Below, one piece after another: positions 29,013-41,427 of a DNA stretch of 64,000 bases. Source of the DNA: Crambe crambe (taxonomy: Eukaryota; Porifera; Demospongiae; Poecilosclerida; Crambeidae); NCBI GenBank assembly GCA_963924555.1, contig OZ004593.1, positions 6,072,480 through 6,136,479 of the forward strand, given 5' to 3'. A model generated the notes under the pieces. The model saw only the letters and a program-made list of their open reading frames with translations, was not told the origin of the DNA and did no database searches. Each line of letters opens with the position of its first letter. Positions within the stretch are counted from its first letter, which is position 1. A program made the position numbers and the translations under genes.

Positions 29013-32000
29013 ATGTTCGAGTATACTCTTGCTCTAGCTGTGACCTTCATACTCCGAATTCAAGGTAGTTAACACCAGCTAGTGAATCATGACTCAGAAC
29101 CTAGTGTGTGTATAGGCCGTCTCTAGAGAATACCTACCAATATTCGTGAGTTGTAGCTACTCCTATATAGCGAAATCTTCCTGGGTATTTTATTGGGAAA
29201 GCCTGAAAGCTTGGCTCCCATGACATGCTAGCCATTTTATTAAAGTAGCATCTTTTTGTTCTTTAGCTTCCTCAGTAATTGTAAAGGATCCAGGACCAAG
29301 ACATGTGATATCTCCTGTTGGATCACAATTCCAGCTCAACTGCTCAGTGGCCAGAGGGAATCGTATAATATGGGCTGTGTTTGTTGTGCCAGTGCTGAAT
29401 AGAGAGTTACTAAGTGATGGCTCTGATAAGAACCTCCTCCAACAACGTGGCATCACAGTGAGGGAATTGAACAATCATTCATCTCAACTAGTTGTAAATC
29501 CCACAACAGTCGAACTAGTAAACTACATAGAATGTATAGCTCAAGATAATACTGGAGTCAGAACTAGGGGCCAACGAGTGAATGTGACCATTTATGGTAA
29601 GTGTATAGACTTGGTTGATTGTTGATGGCTGCATTCGTAATTCACAGGTCCCCCCTCACCTCCTACTGATGTCATGCTCACACCACTCACAGTCAACTCC
29701 CTCAGAGTTAGTTGGTCCTCTCCTCCCACCCCTCCTGGAGTAGCCCTGTACTTCAACCTGACGATATTCAACCTCAACAGTTCTGAACCAGTGCTGATGA
29801 AGACAGACATACAGACACAGCACTACATCTTCACTGATAACAATAGGGCTAGACCATGTGATGTCTACAACTTCCATGTCACTGCAAGGAATGATGCTGG
29901 GATTGGTAATTCAAGTGAGATAGTCACTGGGAGTCTCCCCTCATTACCTGACATATCAGCTGTGGAGGACTCACTCCAACACTCTCTAGCTAAGGCTAAT
30001 GGGAGTGTCACTCTGAGAGTTCAATTTAATGTGAATAGTGAACTACAAACTACAAACCATAAAGATGATAATTTTCTCCTTGCAGGAGGCCATGACATGT
30101 CCAGATTACCCAGTGATGAAGTACACATTAGTGCTGGAGGACTCTGAAGGTAATAGGAACGAGACATCTCTATCACTTGCAGGCAACGTGTCAATCAGTG
30201 GGTTAATGGAGAACGTATGCTACATCTATTATATTGTGGCAGTAAACAGTGTCGGAAATAGCACGTCTTCTTCAAGGAGTATAAGTAAGTATTGCTGAAT
30301 ACATTAATACTGTAATGCAAACTGTTACTGTGAAATCTGTTCAGTCTTCAGGGACAACACCACTGGTGAAATGGTGATGTGTCCTAGTCCTACAGGTTTG
30401 TTAACTACATGTTCCCATCCTCTCCATATCAAGAGAGTCTATTTTGTAGATCCTCCAAGCACACCAATGTCAAATAAGTCTGTAGATGCAGCTGCCATAG
30501 TTGTTCCAGTTGTATTAGTCATCATTCTCCTCATCATTATTGGTGTTCTGATAGTATTGGTTCTACACCATAAAGGTATGTCATTACTGTACATTGTTGG
30601 ATCCATTCTAGCATATAATCTTCACTGAAACAGGCTTCTGGGACAGAGATAAGTATGATATTCAGGTTAAGGCTGTGGACAGGTCAGGACCTATTATAAT
30701 TATGGTCATAATGTTATTTGTCCAAAATACATTGTTTACCTCTATAGTTCTCAGCACAAAGAATATCTTCCTCCACACTCTGATCCTACATCCACATTGG
30801 AGCAGGTTTAAAGCATGCATAATTTAAGAAATTAATCACATAGCTACATTAAAGCCTGTAGGAAGCAAACTTTAGGTGGTCAGGCCAGGAAGACTACAAA
30901 GGCTATTTTATACTTAGCTACCACTTGTAGTACTAATTGCATGTTCGCATTTTTACTTACCTTTATATAAATAGCTGAATTTATTATTGAAAAGTGAAAA
31001 GTGGTCAAGCTATGTATGACCTGACCAGTCAGACTGCCTGCATTAGATCTACATTGTGATACGGCAACTAGATCTGCATGCCAGTGTATGAGAATATACT
31101 TGTGGATTTACTCTTTAGGAAGTCGGAGGTATCACACTGAAAGGGGAGTCAGAGACAGCAGTGTACAGTGTGCCCTACAAGAAGTCCAGTGAGATGAAAG
31201 TGGATTCCACTTTGAGAGAACCAAGCAGTGTGAATGCAGCTCAGAGTGAGGCTGCAAGTGATCCTGTGTACAACAAATTGTCGTCCAATGAGAAACCTGC
31301 TGGTGGGAACTCCACTACTGACTCTGCCGCTTATTCTTCACTCAATCAGGTAAATACAGTTCATGTATGTAGCAAGAAGAGTGTCACTCTGTTTAGTTTC
31401 CATGGTGTGTTGTAGAGGTACATAAAGACATGTACATTCCTGTACAGTTACTTGTAATTGCATGTAGCACTCTTAGCTAGAGTTACTGATCAACTTGTAG
31501 ATAAGTGGGCGCCTGTAATATTAGCCATAGTGTCTTCCTGATTCTGACAGAGTCCCAAAGTGAAGGCCTAGTGAGTACTGCTATAATTTTCATAACCTAT
31601 GGATGTGCATTTTGTAATTAGCACCATGTTTTGATCGTGACTGTGATAGAGCAGAACGTGATGCAGAGAACAGCTGGTAGTTTAATGAAAGATTAATTGG
31701 CAACTTAGTTGGATGCAGACTATAACCAGACTACAAACAGACTAACATTACTGTCCTTTTTGTATCTGAGTAAATGCATAAACCAAAGACATATGAAACA
31801 CACTTGATAACAGATCTTTAGAAATTACACATAATACAATCAACAACTGGTCATCTGACCTCTTACAGTGACCACTCACTCATGTTATTGACGTGTTTCA
31901 TTAAGCAGATGATTTGACCTGTTTAGTATTAGTGTTTTTACTTCACTTTCTCATGTCAGGGTCCCATTTACCAAGTACTAGAGAAACCTGAGGAGAAAGG

Positions 32001-32118
32001 AACCACTGATAAAAGGATCTCAGCCGATCCCACTGCTCCTCCTGTCCCATCTGGAGAAGACTCCTCTATCCCTCAAATAATAGAGTATGCTGAAATCAAT
32101 GTTGGTACTGTAGATTAA
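29013..32118 (+). CDS. Receptor R3: Ig-FN3-FN3-TM with ITIM-like tail
   Basis: Predicted type I receptor of 545 residues. Exons: 29013-29064 (signal peptide FEYTLALAVTFIL), 29267-29596 (Ig-like; LNCSVARGNRIIWAVF and YIECIAQ), 29648-30030 (FN3; SLRVSWSSPPTPPG), 30086-30284 (FN3; CPDYPVMKYTLVLEDSEG), 30345-30395 (Cys-containing linker), 30450-30575 (TM: VVPVVLVIILLIIIGVLIVL), 30634-30682, 30748-30805, 31119-31349, 31960-32118. Phases agree. The tail contains KEYLPP, AVYSVPY, PVYNKL, AAYSSL, PIYQVL and a perfect ITIM IEYAEI near the C-terminus. It lacks the SDARGC module. Inhibitory signalling through SH2 phosphatases is inferred by analogy. Confidence 0.86.
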
Positions 32119-33875
32119 CTGCTTATTAATCACTCTGTATACATCATTCATGCAGTTTATGTCACATTTCATTCACCTCTTAAGTCTCCTGGTGGGCAAG
32201 GTTTAGATAGCCATCAATCCTGTACATAAGACAATAGCAACACCCTCCCCTCTCTCTTCCTCACCACTCCAGCTCCCGACACAGGCCAACCACAATGCTC
32301 TCTGCAACACTATATCATTTCAATCCAACCATATCAACTTTACACCCATCCAGCTCGGCCACAACCCTCCTTTTTCCAAGTCATTACCATGCCTAGCGCG
32401 GTCTGCACATCCAGTTCTAACATTCCAGGATGCCAGAACCCATGCACCACAGACTTTTCACCCGACTTACTCTTTGTGCTGCACTTACAGATCTCCCATC
32501 ATAATAGGGGCAAAAATCCTCTGCAGGAGAACATTCTTGGCAAGAATTGAGTGATGTCATCTGTTGACACCCTAGCTGTGCTCTTTTTCAAGATTGTTTG
32601 CAATCATCAAGCTAGCTATTACACCTGCTACATTTAAGCAATTCTCAGTTCTGCTGAGGTGTTGTTGGGAGCACTGTTGGGAAGTCTAGTTTATCAATGT
32701 GATGACCATTTCCAATTCCATCATAATTTCACTGATGACCATTTCCAAATGAGCATCAGTGAGGGAGACTGCCACTGAGGATTATTTTCCCCAATGTACC
32801 CAAAGGGCTAATAACTACATTAGCTTTGGATATGATACTGCCTTGCAGGACCACAGACAAAACACATAATGCTCATTTTGTTGATTTTATCTGGTGTACA
32901 TCTTATAATAGCTACAGGTGGAATGACATTTACCATAATTATTAGCTATGTTGTATAGAATTTAATGTCATTTGATTTAGCTATGGATCAATAAAAAAAT
33001 TTTTATCTACAAAGAGCCACTTCCTACACCTCCCACACATTCCCTTGTGCATATGGGCTTTGACCTGGTCATTCACATAAGTTACTGTGAGGAAGATGTT
33101 AGCCAACATAATCTTGAAAACATGAGTTGCAAGTAAGTTTGGTGGCAGTTATGTAGCTGTGTGAAAGCTGGTATCTTTAAAGAACAGAGATCTGCAGGGG
33201 CTCCTTAACTTAATTTTCTATAGGCAAATAGCTAGGTACCAGAAGGTCTGGTGATTTGCTAATGGGATGGTTTCTAAGTTAACAAAACGTTCTGTAGGTT
33301 TCTAATAGTTCATTGTTTCCCCTACATAGCTACATACATGCACTATAAAAGTGAAACTGTGTACTGCACACTAAATTGTCCCAATATACACACTAAAAAG
33401 TGTGTATTGGAACAAATCAATAGTGTGCAGTAAACATTTTCTTCTTTACAGTGTGGATAAGAAGATCATCTCAACTCACAGTGGGACTTGTAGCAGATTC
33501 AATGGTGATAGCCCTGGCATCTGGATCATGCAGTCAAAGATCACTATATGACAGCTAGCTAGTTGCTTGCTTGATGGTATATGCTTATGTATCTGGTTTA
33601 TTCTTAGATGGTTCCATGAAATTTTCCAATATACAGCATACCATTCTACCCTATGAAACAAAATAGTAAACACTTAATTGTAGAAGCACCTTTGAACCTA
33701 GCAACATGACATGTTAGAGCTCTCTCTATCACATCAGATGATCTTATTTGGTCAACTTCAATCCCATGATGAATAATAGTCATAGCTGTACACACACACA
33801 TTATTTACGTACATGTCAAGTTGTATAAACTGCAAGTTACTGTGTACATATCTATCTGATAACTACAAGTGTTGT
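32119..33875. other. Intergenic segment between R3 and R4, part of the duplicated block
   Basis: No gene is recognised. Sequence from about 32650 to 33130 recurs at about 38400-38860, and 33100-34300 recurs at 43350-44640 at high identity. It contains the second copy of the CACTGTAAAAATGAAA MITE. Confidence 0.6.
33341..33452. mobile_element. MITE, CACTGTAAAAATGAAA family, copy 2
   Basis: Inverted termini 'cactataaaagtgaaactgt' and 'cttctttacagtg' with internal 'tgtcccaatatacacac'; the same architecture as the 22649 copy. Confidence 0.65.
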
Positions 33876-35863
33876 TCAACTGACAAGAGTTGTGATTTCA
33901 GCATACTCTGGAGCAGGAACTTTTGAGCCACTGATCTTCACTGCTTCATAGGCTTGGTTCTGCTCAAGATTAATTCCCTACAATTGATGTGCAATGCCAT
34001 AGCTAAATATTGCATCATTCACCACAATGCTTACTTCACTTTCCTGTCTGTGAGTATCAACGTCCTCACTGGATACATAACAGTTAAATTATCATTAGAT
34101 AATAGATATTTGTGCAAGACTCACACTTTCAATTCATCAACAGGTGTATCCAGTTCAGTAACACTATGTTTTCGTGCAGTTTTTCTTCTTGATCCTATGA
34201 GTATGATTTAATATGCAGAAATAATGTGCCTATACAATGAAACTTTCAAAGGAATAATTATACAGATAACCTTGTAGATAGCCACAGGCAAATGTAATAG
34301 GAACCACACAGAATAAAAGTACTAGTGATAACACAATGAAGGCAATGGAAGTGGCACTCAACTCTGTCTGAATAGTAGCAGCTGCAGCAAATATGTGAGG
34401 ATATACTAACATGATATCACCCGAATTAAAGTCATCATGATACACTGATTATGTCTACAATTACCATTTAATGTTGGACAAACCGGCACTACAGCAAGTG
34501 AAGTAATTTGTCCCCTGATAGGTAAGGAGCCAGTGGTGTTGTCCCTCTCCCAGTCATAGGCCAATACTTCACTGTAGCAGCTGGCATTATGGAGTTCTAT
34601 CACCAGTCCTTCAGAGTTGGTCCTCTCTATGGTGCCTGTGATATTGCCCACACCCTCCACCCCACTCACCAAGATGTAGACACACCCACGAGCATCACTA
34701 CCAGTGATGTAGCTGCACTGGATGGAGTAGGTCCCATTATTTCTTCTACTAACAGTAACACTCTGAACATCAGTTGTCACTATTAAAGATGCAATGCCAA
34801 TGTAGCCATTGATTCAATAATACATATAGCTACTCACTCATACTCCTTGAAGATGATGTGTTATTTCCGATAATGTTTACTGCCACAATATAATAGGTGT
34901 AGTGTACATTCTCCATTAACCCACTGATTGACCTGTTGCCTGTGAGTGATAGAGATGTCTCATTCCTATTACCTTCAGAGTCCTCCAGCACTAATGTGTA
35001 CTTCATCACTGGGTATTCTGGACATGTCGTGGCCTCCTGCAAGGAGAAATTATGATTTGGTAAGTTGTAGTTTGTAGTTCACTATTCACATTAAATTGAA
35101 CTCTCAGAGTGACACTTCCATTAGCCTTAGCTAGAGAGTGCTGGAGTGAGTCCTCCACAGCTGATATATCAGGCAATGAGGGGAGACTCCCAGTGATTAT
35201 CTCACTTGGATTACCAATCCCAGCATCATTCCTTGCAGTGACTTGGAAGCTGTAGACATCACATGATCTAGCTCTATTGTCATCAGTGAAGATGAAGTGC
35301 TGTGTCTGTATGTCTGTTCTCATCAGCACTGGTTCAGAACTGGAACTATTGAGGTTGAATATCGTCAGGTTGAAGTACAGGGTCACTCCAGGAGGGGTGG
35401 GAGGAGAGGACCAACTAATTCTGATGAAGTTGACTGTGAGTGGTGTGAGCATAACATTAAGAGGTGAGGGGGGACCTGTGAATATGAATGAATACAGCAT
35501 TAACCAAGTCTATGAACAGTATGCACTAACCATAAATGGTCACATTCACTCGTTGGCTCCTAGTTCTGGTTCCATCATTTACATCTTCAGCTATACAGTC
35601 AGCGTAGCTTACTAGTTGGACAACTGTGGGATTCACGATTAGTTGAGATGAATGATTGTTTATTACTCTCACTATGATACCACGTTGATTGAGGCGAGCT
35701 TCATCCCTACCACCATCACTTATTAACTCTCTGTTCAGTATTGGCACAGACACAGCCCATGTTATTAAATATCCCACAGCTACTGAGCAGTTGAGCTGGA
35801 ATCGTGATCCAACAGGAGATATCACATGTCTTGGTCCTGGGTCCTCTACAAATACTGAGGAAG
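33876..35863 (-). CDS. Receptor R4: Ig-FN3-FN3-SDARGC-TM with ITIM-like tail, 5' exon not found
   Basis: Exons: 35863-35531 (Ig-like, LNCSVAVGYLITWAVSV), 35475-35090 (FN3), 35036-34838 (FN3), 34779-34465 (SDARGC module), 34381-34271 (TM: ATSIAFIVLSLVLLFCVV), 34194-34125, 34068-34035, 33977-33876 (tail). Phases agree for 516 residues, with all splice sites present. The tail has QAYEAV and PEYAEI motifs and stops after TTLVS. No signal-peptide exon ending in phase 1 is visible upstream on the minus strand up to the ghost copy at 37852. The gene is therefore 5'-truncated, uses a distant first exon, or depends on exons I could not recognise. Confidence 0.75.
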
Positions 35864-35926
35864 CTTTACAAAGAGTGAAATAGTTGGAGTACTCACTTTA
35901 GTCAGTACTAGCTACTGCAGTTTTTA

Positions 35927-36061
35927 GGGAATACCAGTCACCAACCGTCAAGCGATAACTGTATACAGGGCATGATTTGATGTCATGTAGTAGGACACTA
36001 CGCATGTGTAGTTTACAGTTGTCACTTGACAGTTGGTGACCAGTGTTTCAAGATTCCCTAA
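35927..36061. mobile_element. Short inverted-repeat element (TTAGGGAAT type)
   Basis: Left end 'ttagggaataccagtcacca' and right end, inverted, 'ttagggaatcttgaaacact'; both continue into 'caccaacygtcaag'. About 135 bp. Absent from the homologous position near 40830 in the duplicated block, so it was inserted after duplication. Confidence 0.7.
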
Positions 36062-36063
36062 CC

Positions 36064-36422
36064 TAGCCTGATCCCCAGGCTCTCACATGTACATGGAAGG
36101 GGGAGAGGAAGAAAGAGAGCTTGGTACACACTGACTGCGCATGCTCAGGTTTTTCACAGAAATCTAATTCTTCAGTTCATAAATACAAATGATGTCATTA
36201 TTCGTTATTATTCAACTGTTTTAGCGATCTCTCCTTGAAGGATGAGCAGCAAGAGCCGAAGCAGTATATTCATGTGGTTATCTACTGGCTTTGGGAAGAG
36301 CAAATCCTCAACATCATTATTATAATGAGAAGTCGCATGTGAAATTTACGATCAGGCCTGCAGGCTCTCTTTCCTTCTCCTCCTCCTTCCGCGCATTCAC
36401 GAGAGCCTGGGAACAAGGCTAG
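36064..36422. mobile_element. MITE with CTAGCCT...CCCAGGCTCTC termini
   Basis: Left 'ctagcctgatccccaggctc', right inverted 'ctagccttgttcccaggctc'. About 360 bp, no coding capacity. Absent from the duplicated block near 40840. Confidence 0.75.
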
Positions 36423-37851
36423 AGCTAACCTTGTTGGCTGGAATTAAGGCTGGTCCAATAAGATAACTAGCCAATTAAGCACATTAAGGTAAGGGAGTAT
36501 AATTATTTCTGGTCACTCTTCACCACTTACAGATTCATCAGCACGCTGTAACTACTTCTAAACTACAACAGCAATAACTATTATCTACTTGCAGCCCAAA
36601 ACTGGACTGCATGCATCCATTGCACATGAAAAGTTATTTTCATTAAAGTGTCTAATTTCAGTAATATTACAACTGTATTAAGTTTATAGCTACTGTAAAT
36701 TTATTGCTCAACAATGAAAATTAATTACGTGAAAATTGATTACCAGCACCTTTTACAAAATAGTGATTAGCTCTAAGTAAGCTGAAATACATTCACATGA
36801 AAATTGTAACGCAACCTAATGAAAATTTCTCCTTGTTTTGTCTGATACTTTTTCCATACTTGTTCAAACAGAACCTCTAGCTATTAATAAAACAGTTGCA
36901 CTGCAGATCAATCATGCTCAGATTTTACCCAGCACTGTGGAAAAACTAATATGGTGATCTGTACTAAAAATGACTTTTGTTATAAGTGAAATCACAACAT
37001 CTTAAGATAAGAAGCAACAGGAGAAGAGAATAAGCTCCTAATCCACTACTTGTTCAGCTAAGTGTCATCACCTTAAAGCTGTCTTGCATGCCGATTCTAA
37101 GATTACACACCCTTACCTTACTTTTGCTCAATCAATCTAAGTGAGTGGTTAGTTGCTTACAGTATTAATTTTATCTAGATACTCTAAACACACTAGGTAA
37201 TCTAGCAGTGTTTATACCTTGAATTTGGAGTAGTCGAGCTGCTAGGAAGGTCACAGTTAAGGAAAGAGTGTACTTGAACATTGATTCTCAGAATCAATCC
37301 TGCGCTGCATGGGAAAATTTGCAAAGCCACGCCCACTTACCCAGAAACCACGCCTATTCCAATGCTGCGCTGAACTATGTATTCATCTTATTGGCTAATA
37401 CATTGTGTTTGTTGTTAAAGTTGTTGTCGATGATGATGTTTGTTTGTTTGCTTGTTTCATTTTCCACCATTGAAACAGATTTTTGGAACCTTGTGACCTA
37501 GGGTCTTTTCTTTTTGCCTTGTCTAGCTACAAATATTCTCACTGACATGATAACGATTATGAAGGAATCTGCATAGTTTTATGGTTCTGCTTTCTTAGGA
37601 CTGTTAGCCTATTTGTGACTTAGTAGCTTGTGATCTTGCTACTTATAGGCTCTCTTGTAGACAGTCTCACTGTTATGCTTTCATGTTGGTTTCTTGCTCT
37701 CGGTATTGGCTCTCTTCTGTTCTTGCTATTTAAAGTGTGACAGTATTTACATTGTTGTTTGGTTTGATTTTTTGTTGTTTTTGTTGTTTTTTTGTTTATT
37801 TTTTTGTTTTTTTGTTTTTTTTTAGTTTGTTTGTTTCTTTTTTCACGACAG
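36423..37851. other. Non-coding duplicated segment upstream of R4
   Basis: No exon recognised. 36430-37140 recurs at 40845-41950, and 37165-37330 recurs near 42690-42830. It ends in T-rich low complexity. The strings near 36980-37030 preserve the empty site of the hAT-like element found at 41428. Confidence 0.6.
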
Positions 37852-37960
37852 GGTCCTTTTTAAGCCTGAATCCCTATAGGAGGATCTCTGCTGATCCCAC
37901 TGCTCCTCATTCTGGAGGAGACTCCCCTACCCCTCAAATAGTAGACAGGGTCAAGTTGAT
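37852..37960 (+). pseudogene. Ghost of an R3-type last exon
   Basis: After a T-rich tract and 'cacgacag' acceptor the sequence reads RRISADPTAPHSGGDSPTPQ in one frame, matching the KRISADPTAPP region of the last R3 exon. The preceding PIYQVLEKP part and the terminal IEYAEI motif are destroyed. It marks the left edge of a duplicated block that once carried a plus-strand receptor tail. Confidence 0.7.
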
Positions 37961-39220
37961 TGAAATAATGCTGGTGTATTGTGTACACTGTTTCATTCAT
38001 TCAGTTTGTGTCATATTTTACTAGCTATATAACTGCTTAATAATGTGGACTCCTAACCTGAATGCGTATATAGTTACAGTACGTACTTCTGAATCACCCT
38101 TGAATGTAGAAGTGGCTGTGCTAACCCTCAACACACTGCTTTGATATCGAGCAGACTACCGATGAGCAGGAGGTATTTTATTTTGATCAGCATAAACTAG
38201 CTAGCAGACCAGTGTCTGTACTACAGAGTCATTTTAAATTATCATCAGTGCCTGCATGTAGAAATACTGTTTGGAGAGCTGTACAGTAGATGAACTGTTT
38301 CAATGTGTGAATATCATGTCTGTTGTATAAGTATCTAATAACACGTGTGCACATGTGGTACTTACAATCAAGAAAGATATCATGATCTGTTTGCATGCAA
38401 GTTGTTTGGCAGATACATAGCTATACAAGTTCAGTTTATCATTGTGCATGTGATGACCAATGTAATGACCATTTCCAACTCCATAAATTTCACTGATGAC
38501 CCTTTTCAAATGAACAGATAATCATCAGTGAGGTGAGACTGCCATTGAGGAGTCAGGACCCCCAATGCACCCAAAGGGCTAGCTTTGGATATGATACTGC
38601 CTTGCAGGACCACAGACAAAACACACACAGTGCTCATTTTGTTGATTTTATCTTATAATAATAGCTACAACAGGTACGTGGAATGGCATTTATACATTGT
38701 GTAAAAATTAAAAATTTTTTATCCACTTCCTACTTCTCCCACACATTCCCCTGTGAATGGGCTTGACCCAGTCATTCACCTAACAATAAGTCTAACAATA
38801 AGTTTCTTTTTTGACTATGAACCAACATAATCTTGAACAGTTGAGTTGCAAGTGACGTTCGGTGACATAGGCTTGGGATCTGGACCATGCAGTTACACTT
38901 GACAAAGATGGTTCACCTGGAACATCACTTCAGGACTGCATTACTATATAGCTGGCTAGTTGCTTGCTTGATGGTACATGCTTAGCTATCCAATATACAA
39001 CATACTATTCTACCCTATGAAGCAAAATAGTAAACACTTAGCTAATTGAAAAAAGCACCTTTGAACCTGGCAACAGAGCTCTCTCTATTAGCTACATCAC
39101 ATCAGATGATCTTATTTGGTCAACTTCAATCCCATGATGAATAACAATCATAGCTGTATTATTTAGCTACATCAAGTGAAGTTACTGTGTACATATCTAT
39201 CTTATAACTACAAGTGTTGT
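37961..39220. other. Non-coding duplicated segment between ghost exon and R5
   Basis: Diverged copy of 32119-33875 (shared strings near 38590-38680 and 32830-32920). No genes. Confidence 0.55.
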
Positions 39221-40788
39221 TCAACTGACAAGAGTTGTAGTGATTTCAACATACTCTGGAGCAGGGACTTTTGAGCCACTGACCTTCACTGCTTCATAGG
39301 CTTGGTTCTGCTCAAGATTAATTCCCTACAATTGATATGCAATGCCAAAGCTAAATATTGCATCATTCACCACAACGCTTACTTCGCTTTCCTGCCTGTG
39401 AGTATCAATGTGCTCACTGGATATACATAACAATAGATATTTGTGCAAGACTCACACTTTCAATTCATCAACAGGTGTATCTAGTTCAGTAACACTATGT
39501 TTTTGTGCAGTTTTTCTTCTTGATCCTATGAGTATGATTTAATATGCAGACGATAATAATAAATAATGCTCCTATATAATGAGACTTTCAAAGGATACAG
39601 ATAACCTTGTAGATAGCCACAGGCAAATGCAACAGGAACCACACAGAATAAAAGTACTAGTGATGGAAGTGGCACTCAACTCTGTCTGAATAGTAGCAAC
39701 TGCAGCATCAATAGCTACGTATTATAGAATTGAAGTCATCATGTATGTTTTACTATTTCCATTTAACGTTGGGTCTGTAGGACTAGGACACATCATGATT
39801 CCACCAGTGGTATTATCCCTGCAAGACTAAGATATCACTGTAACAGCTTCCATTACAACATTAATGTATTCAACCATACTTAATTATACTCCTTGAAGAA
39901 GATGTGCTATTTCTGACACTGTTTACTGCCACAATATAATAGGTGTAGCATACGTTCTCCATTAACATGCCATGGCATCCTGCAAGAGAGAGAATCATCA
40001 TCTTTATGATTTGGTAAGTTGTTCACTATTCACATTAAATTGAACTCTCAGAGTGACACACCCTTTAGCCTTAGCTAGAGAGTGCTGGAGTGAGTCCCTC
40101 CACAGCTGATATGTAATGAGGGGAGACTCTCAGTGATTATCTCACTTGGATTACCAATCCCAGCATCATTCCTTGCAGTGACTTGGAAGCTGTAGATATC
40201 ACATGGTCTAGCCCTATTGTTATCAGTGAAGATGTAGTGCTGTGTCTGTATGACTGTCCTCGTCAGCACTGGTTCAAAACTGGAACTGTTGAGGTTGAAT
40301 ATCATCAGGTTGAAGTACAGGGTCACTCCAGGAGGGGCAGGAGGAGAGGACCAACTAACTCTGAGGGAGTTGACTGTGATTGGTGTGACCATAACATCAG
40401 TAGGAGGTGAGGGGTGACCTGCAAATATGTACAAAATACAGCCATCAATAAGGAACCAAATCTATATGAACAGTATTATGCACTTACCATAAATGGTCAC
40501 ATTCACTCGTTGGCTCCTAGTTCTGTCATTATCTTGAGCTATACAGTCAATGTAGTTTACTAGTTGGACTGTTGTGGAATTTACAACTATTTGAGATGAA
40601 TGATTGTTCAATTTCCTCACTGAGGTTCTTATCGGAGCCATCACTTATTAACTCTCTCTTCAGCACTGGCACAAATACAGCCCATGTTATATGATTCTCT
40701 CTGGCCACTGAGCAGTTGAGCTGGAATTGTGATCCAACAGGAGATATCACATGTCTTGGTCCTGGGTCCTCCACAAATACCGAGGTAG
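39221..40788 (-). pseudogene. R5, decayed paralogue of R4
   Basis: Tandem copy of R4 with several independent lesions. The Ig exon (start 40788) has a deletion and frameshift after SDGSDKNLS. The first FN3 exon is shifted after SLPSL. The second FN3 exon is largely deleted and reaches a stop (GAT GCC ATG GCA TGT TAA) at about 39965. A 16 bp deletion in the TM exon near 39665 destroys the hydrophobic helix. The tail exons (39300-39221 region, 39415, 39470-39535) are still nearly intact, with QAYEAV and PEYVEI. No signal exon is seen. Clearly a pseudogene. Confidence 0.85.
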
Positions 40789-41427
40789 CTTGTGAAATCG
40801 TTTGAGTACTCACTTTAGTCAGTACTAGCTACATGGCCAGTGGGAGCCAACCTTGTTGATATGAATTCAGGCTGGTCCAATAAAATAACTAGCCAACTAA
40901 AATACATATAAAGGTAAGGAAGTATATTATTTCCGGTCACTCTTCAGCACTTACAGATTCATCAGCATGCTACTTCTAAACTACAACAGCAATGACTATA
41001 CACTATTTCTATCTACACTTGCAGCCCAAAACTGGACATGCATCCATTGCACATGAAAAGTTGTTTTCTTTGAAGCAAACTTTCATTAGATAATAATTTG
41101 TTTATAATTTTCATGTGAATATAATTACGTATTTCAAAAGGTAATCAATTATCATGTGATTGTTGAACATGAGCACGAAAATATATTTACAGTATAAACT
41201 TAGTACAGTTGTAATATTATGGTAACTGAAATTAGGTGACTCCTTATACTTTCTCCATGCTTGTTCAAACAGAACCTCTGTTAATACAGTTGCACTACAG
41301 ATCAATCATGCTCAGATTTTATGAAATAAAACTAGTATGGTGATCTGCATTAAAGTAAAAGAAGGTTTACTAAGACTAATGGCTTTTGCTATACGTAAGT
41401 GAAATCACGACATCTTATGATAAGAAG
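40789..41427. other. Non-coding duplicated segment
   Basis: Copy of 36430-37010, lacking the two inverted-repeat elements present upstream of R4. No genes. Confidence 0.55.

Noticed and set aside
31545..31571. Possible 20 bp mini-exon in R3 between acceptor 'ctgacag' and donor 'gtgagt'
   Set aside because: Its inclusion would break the frame between exons 31349 and 31960.
32990..32995. AATAAA as the R3 polyadenylation signal
   Set aside because: It lies about 870 bp after the stop in AT-rich DNA, so chance occurrence is likely.
33476..33673. 65-residue minus-strand frame repeated at 43916-44113
   Set aside because: Conserved only because the block is duplicated; no start context, splice continuity or family signature.
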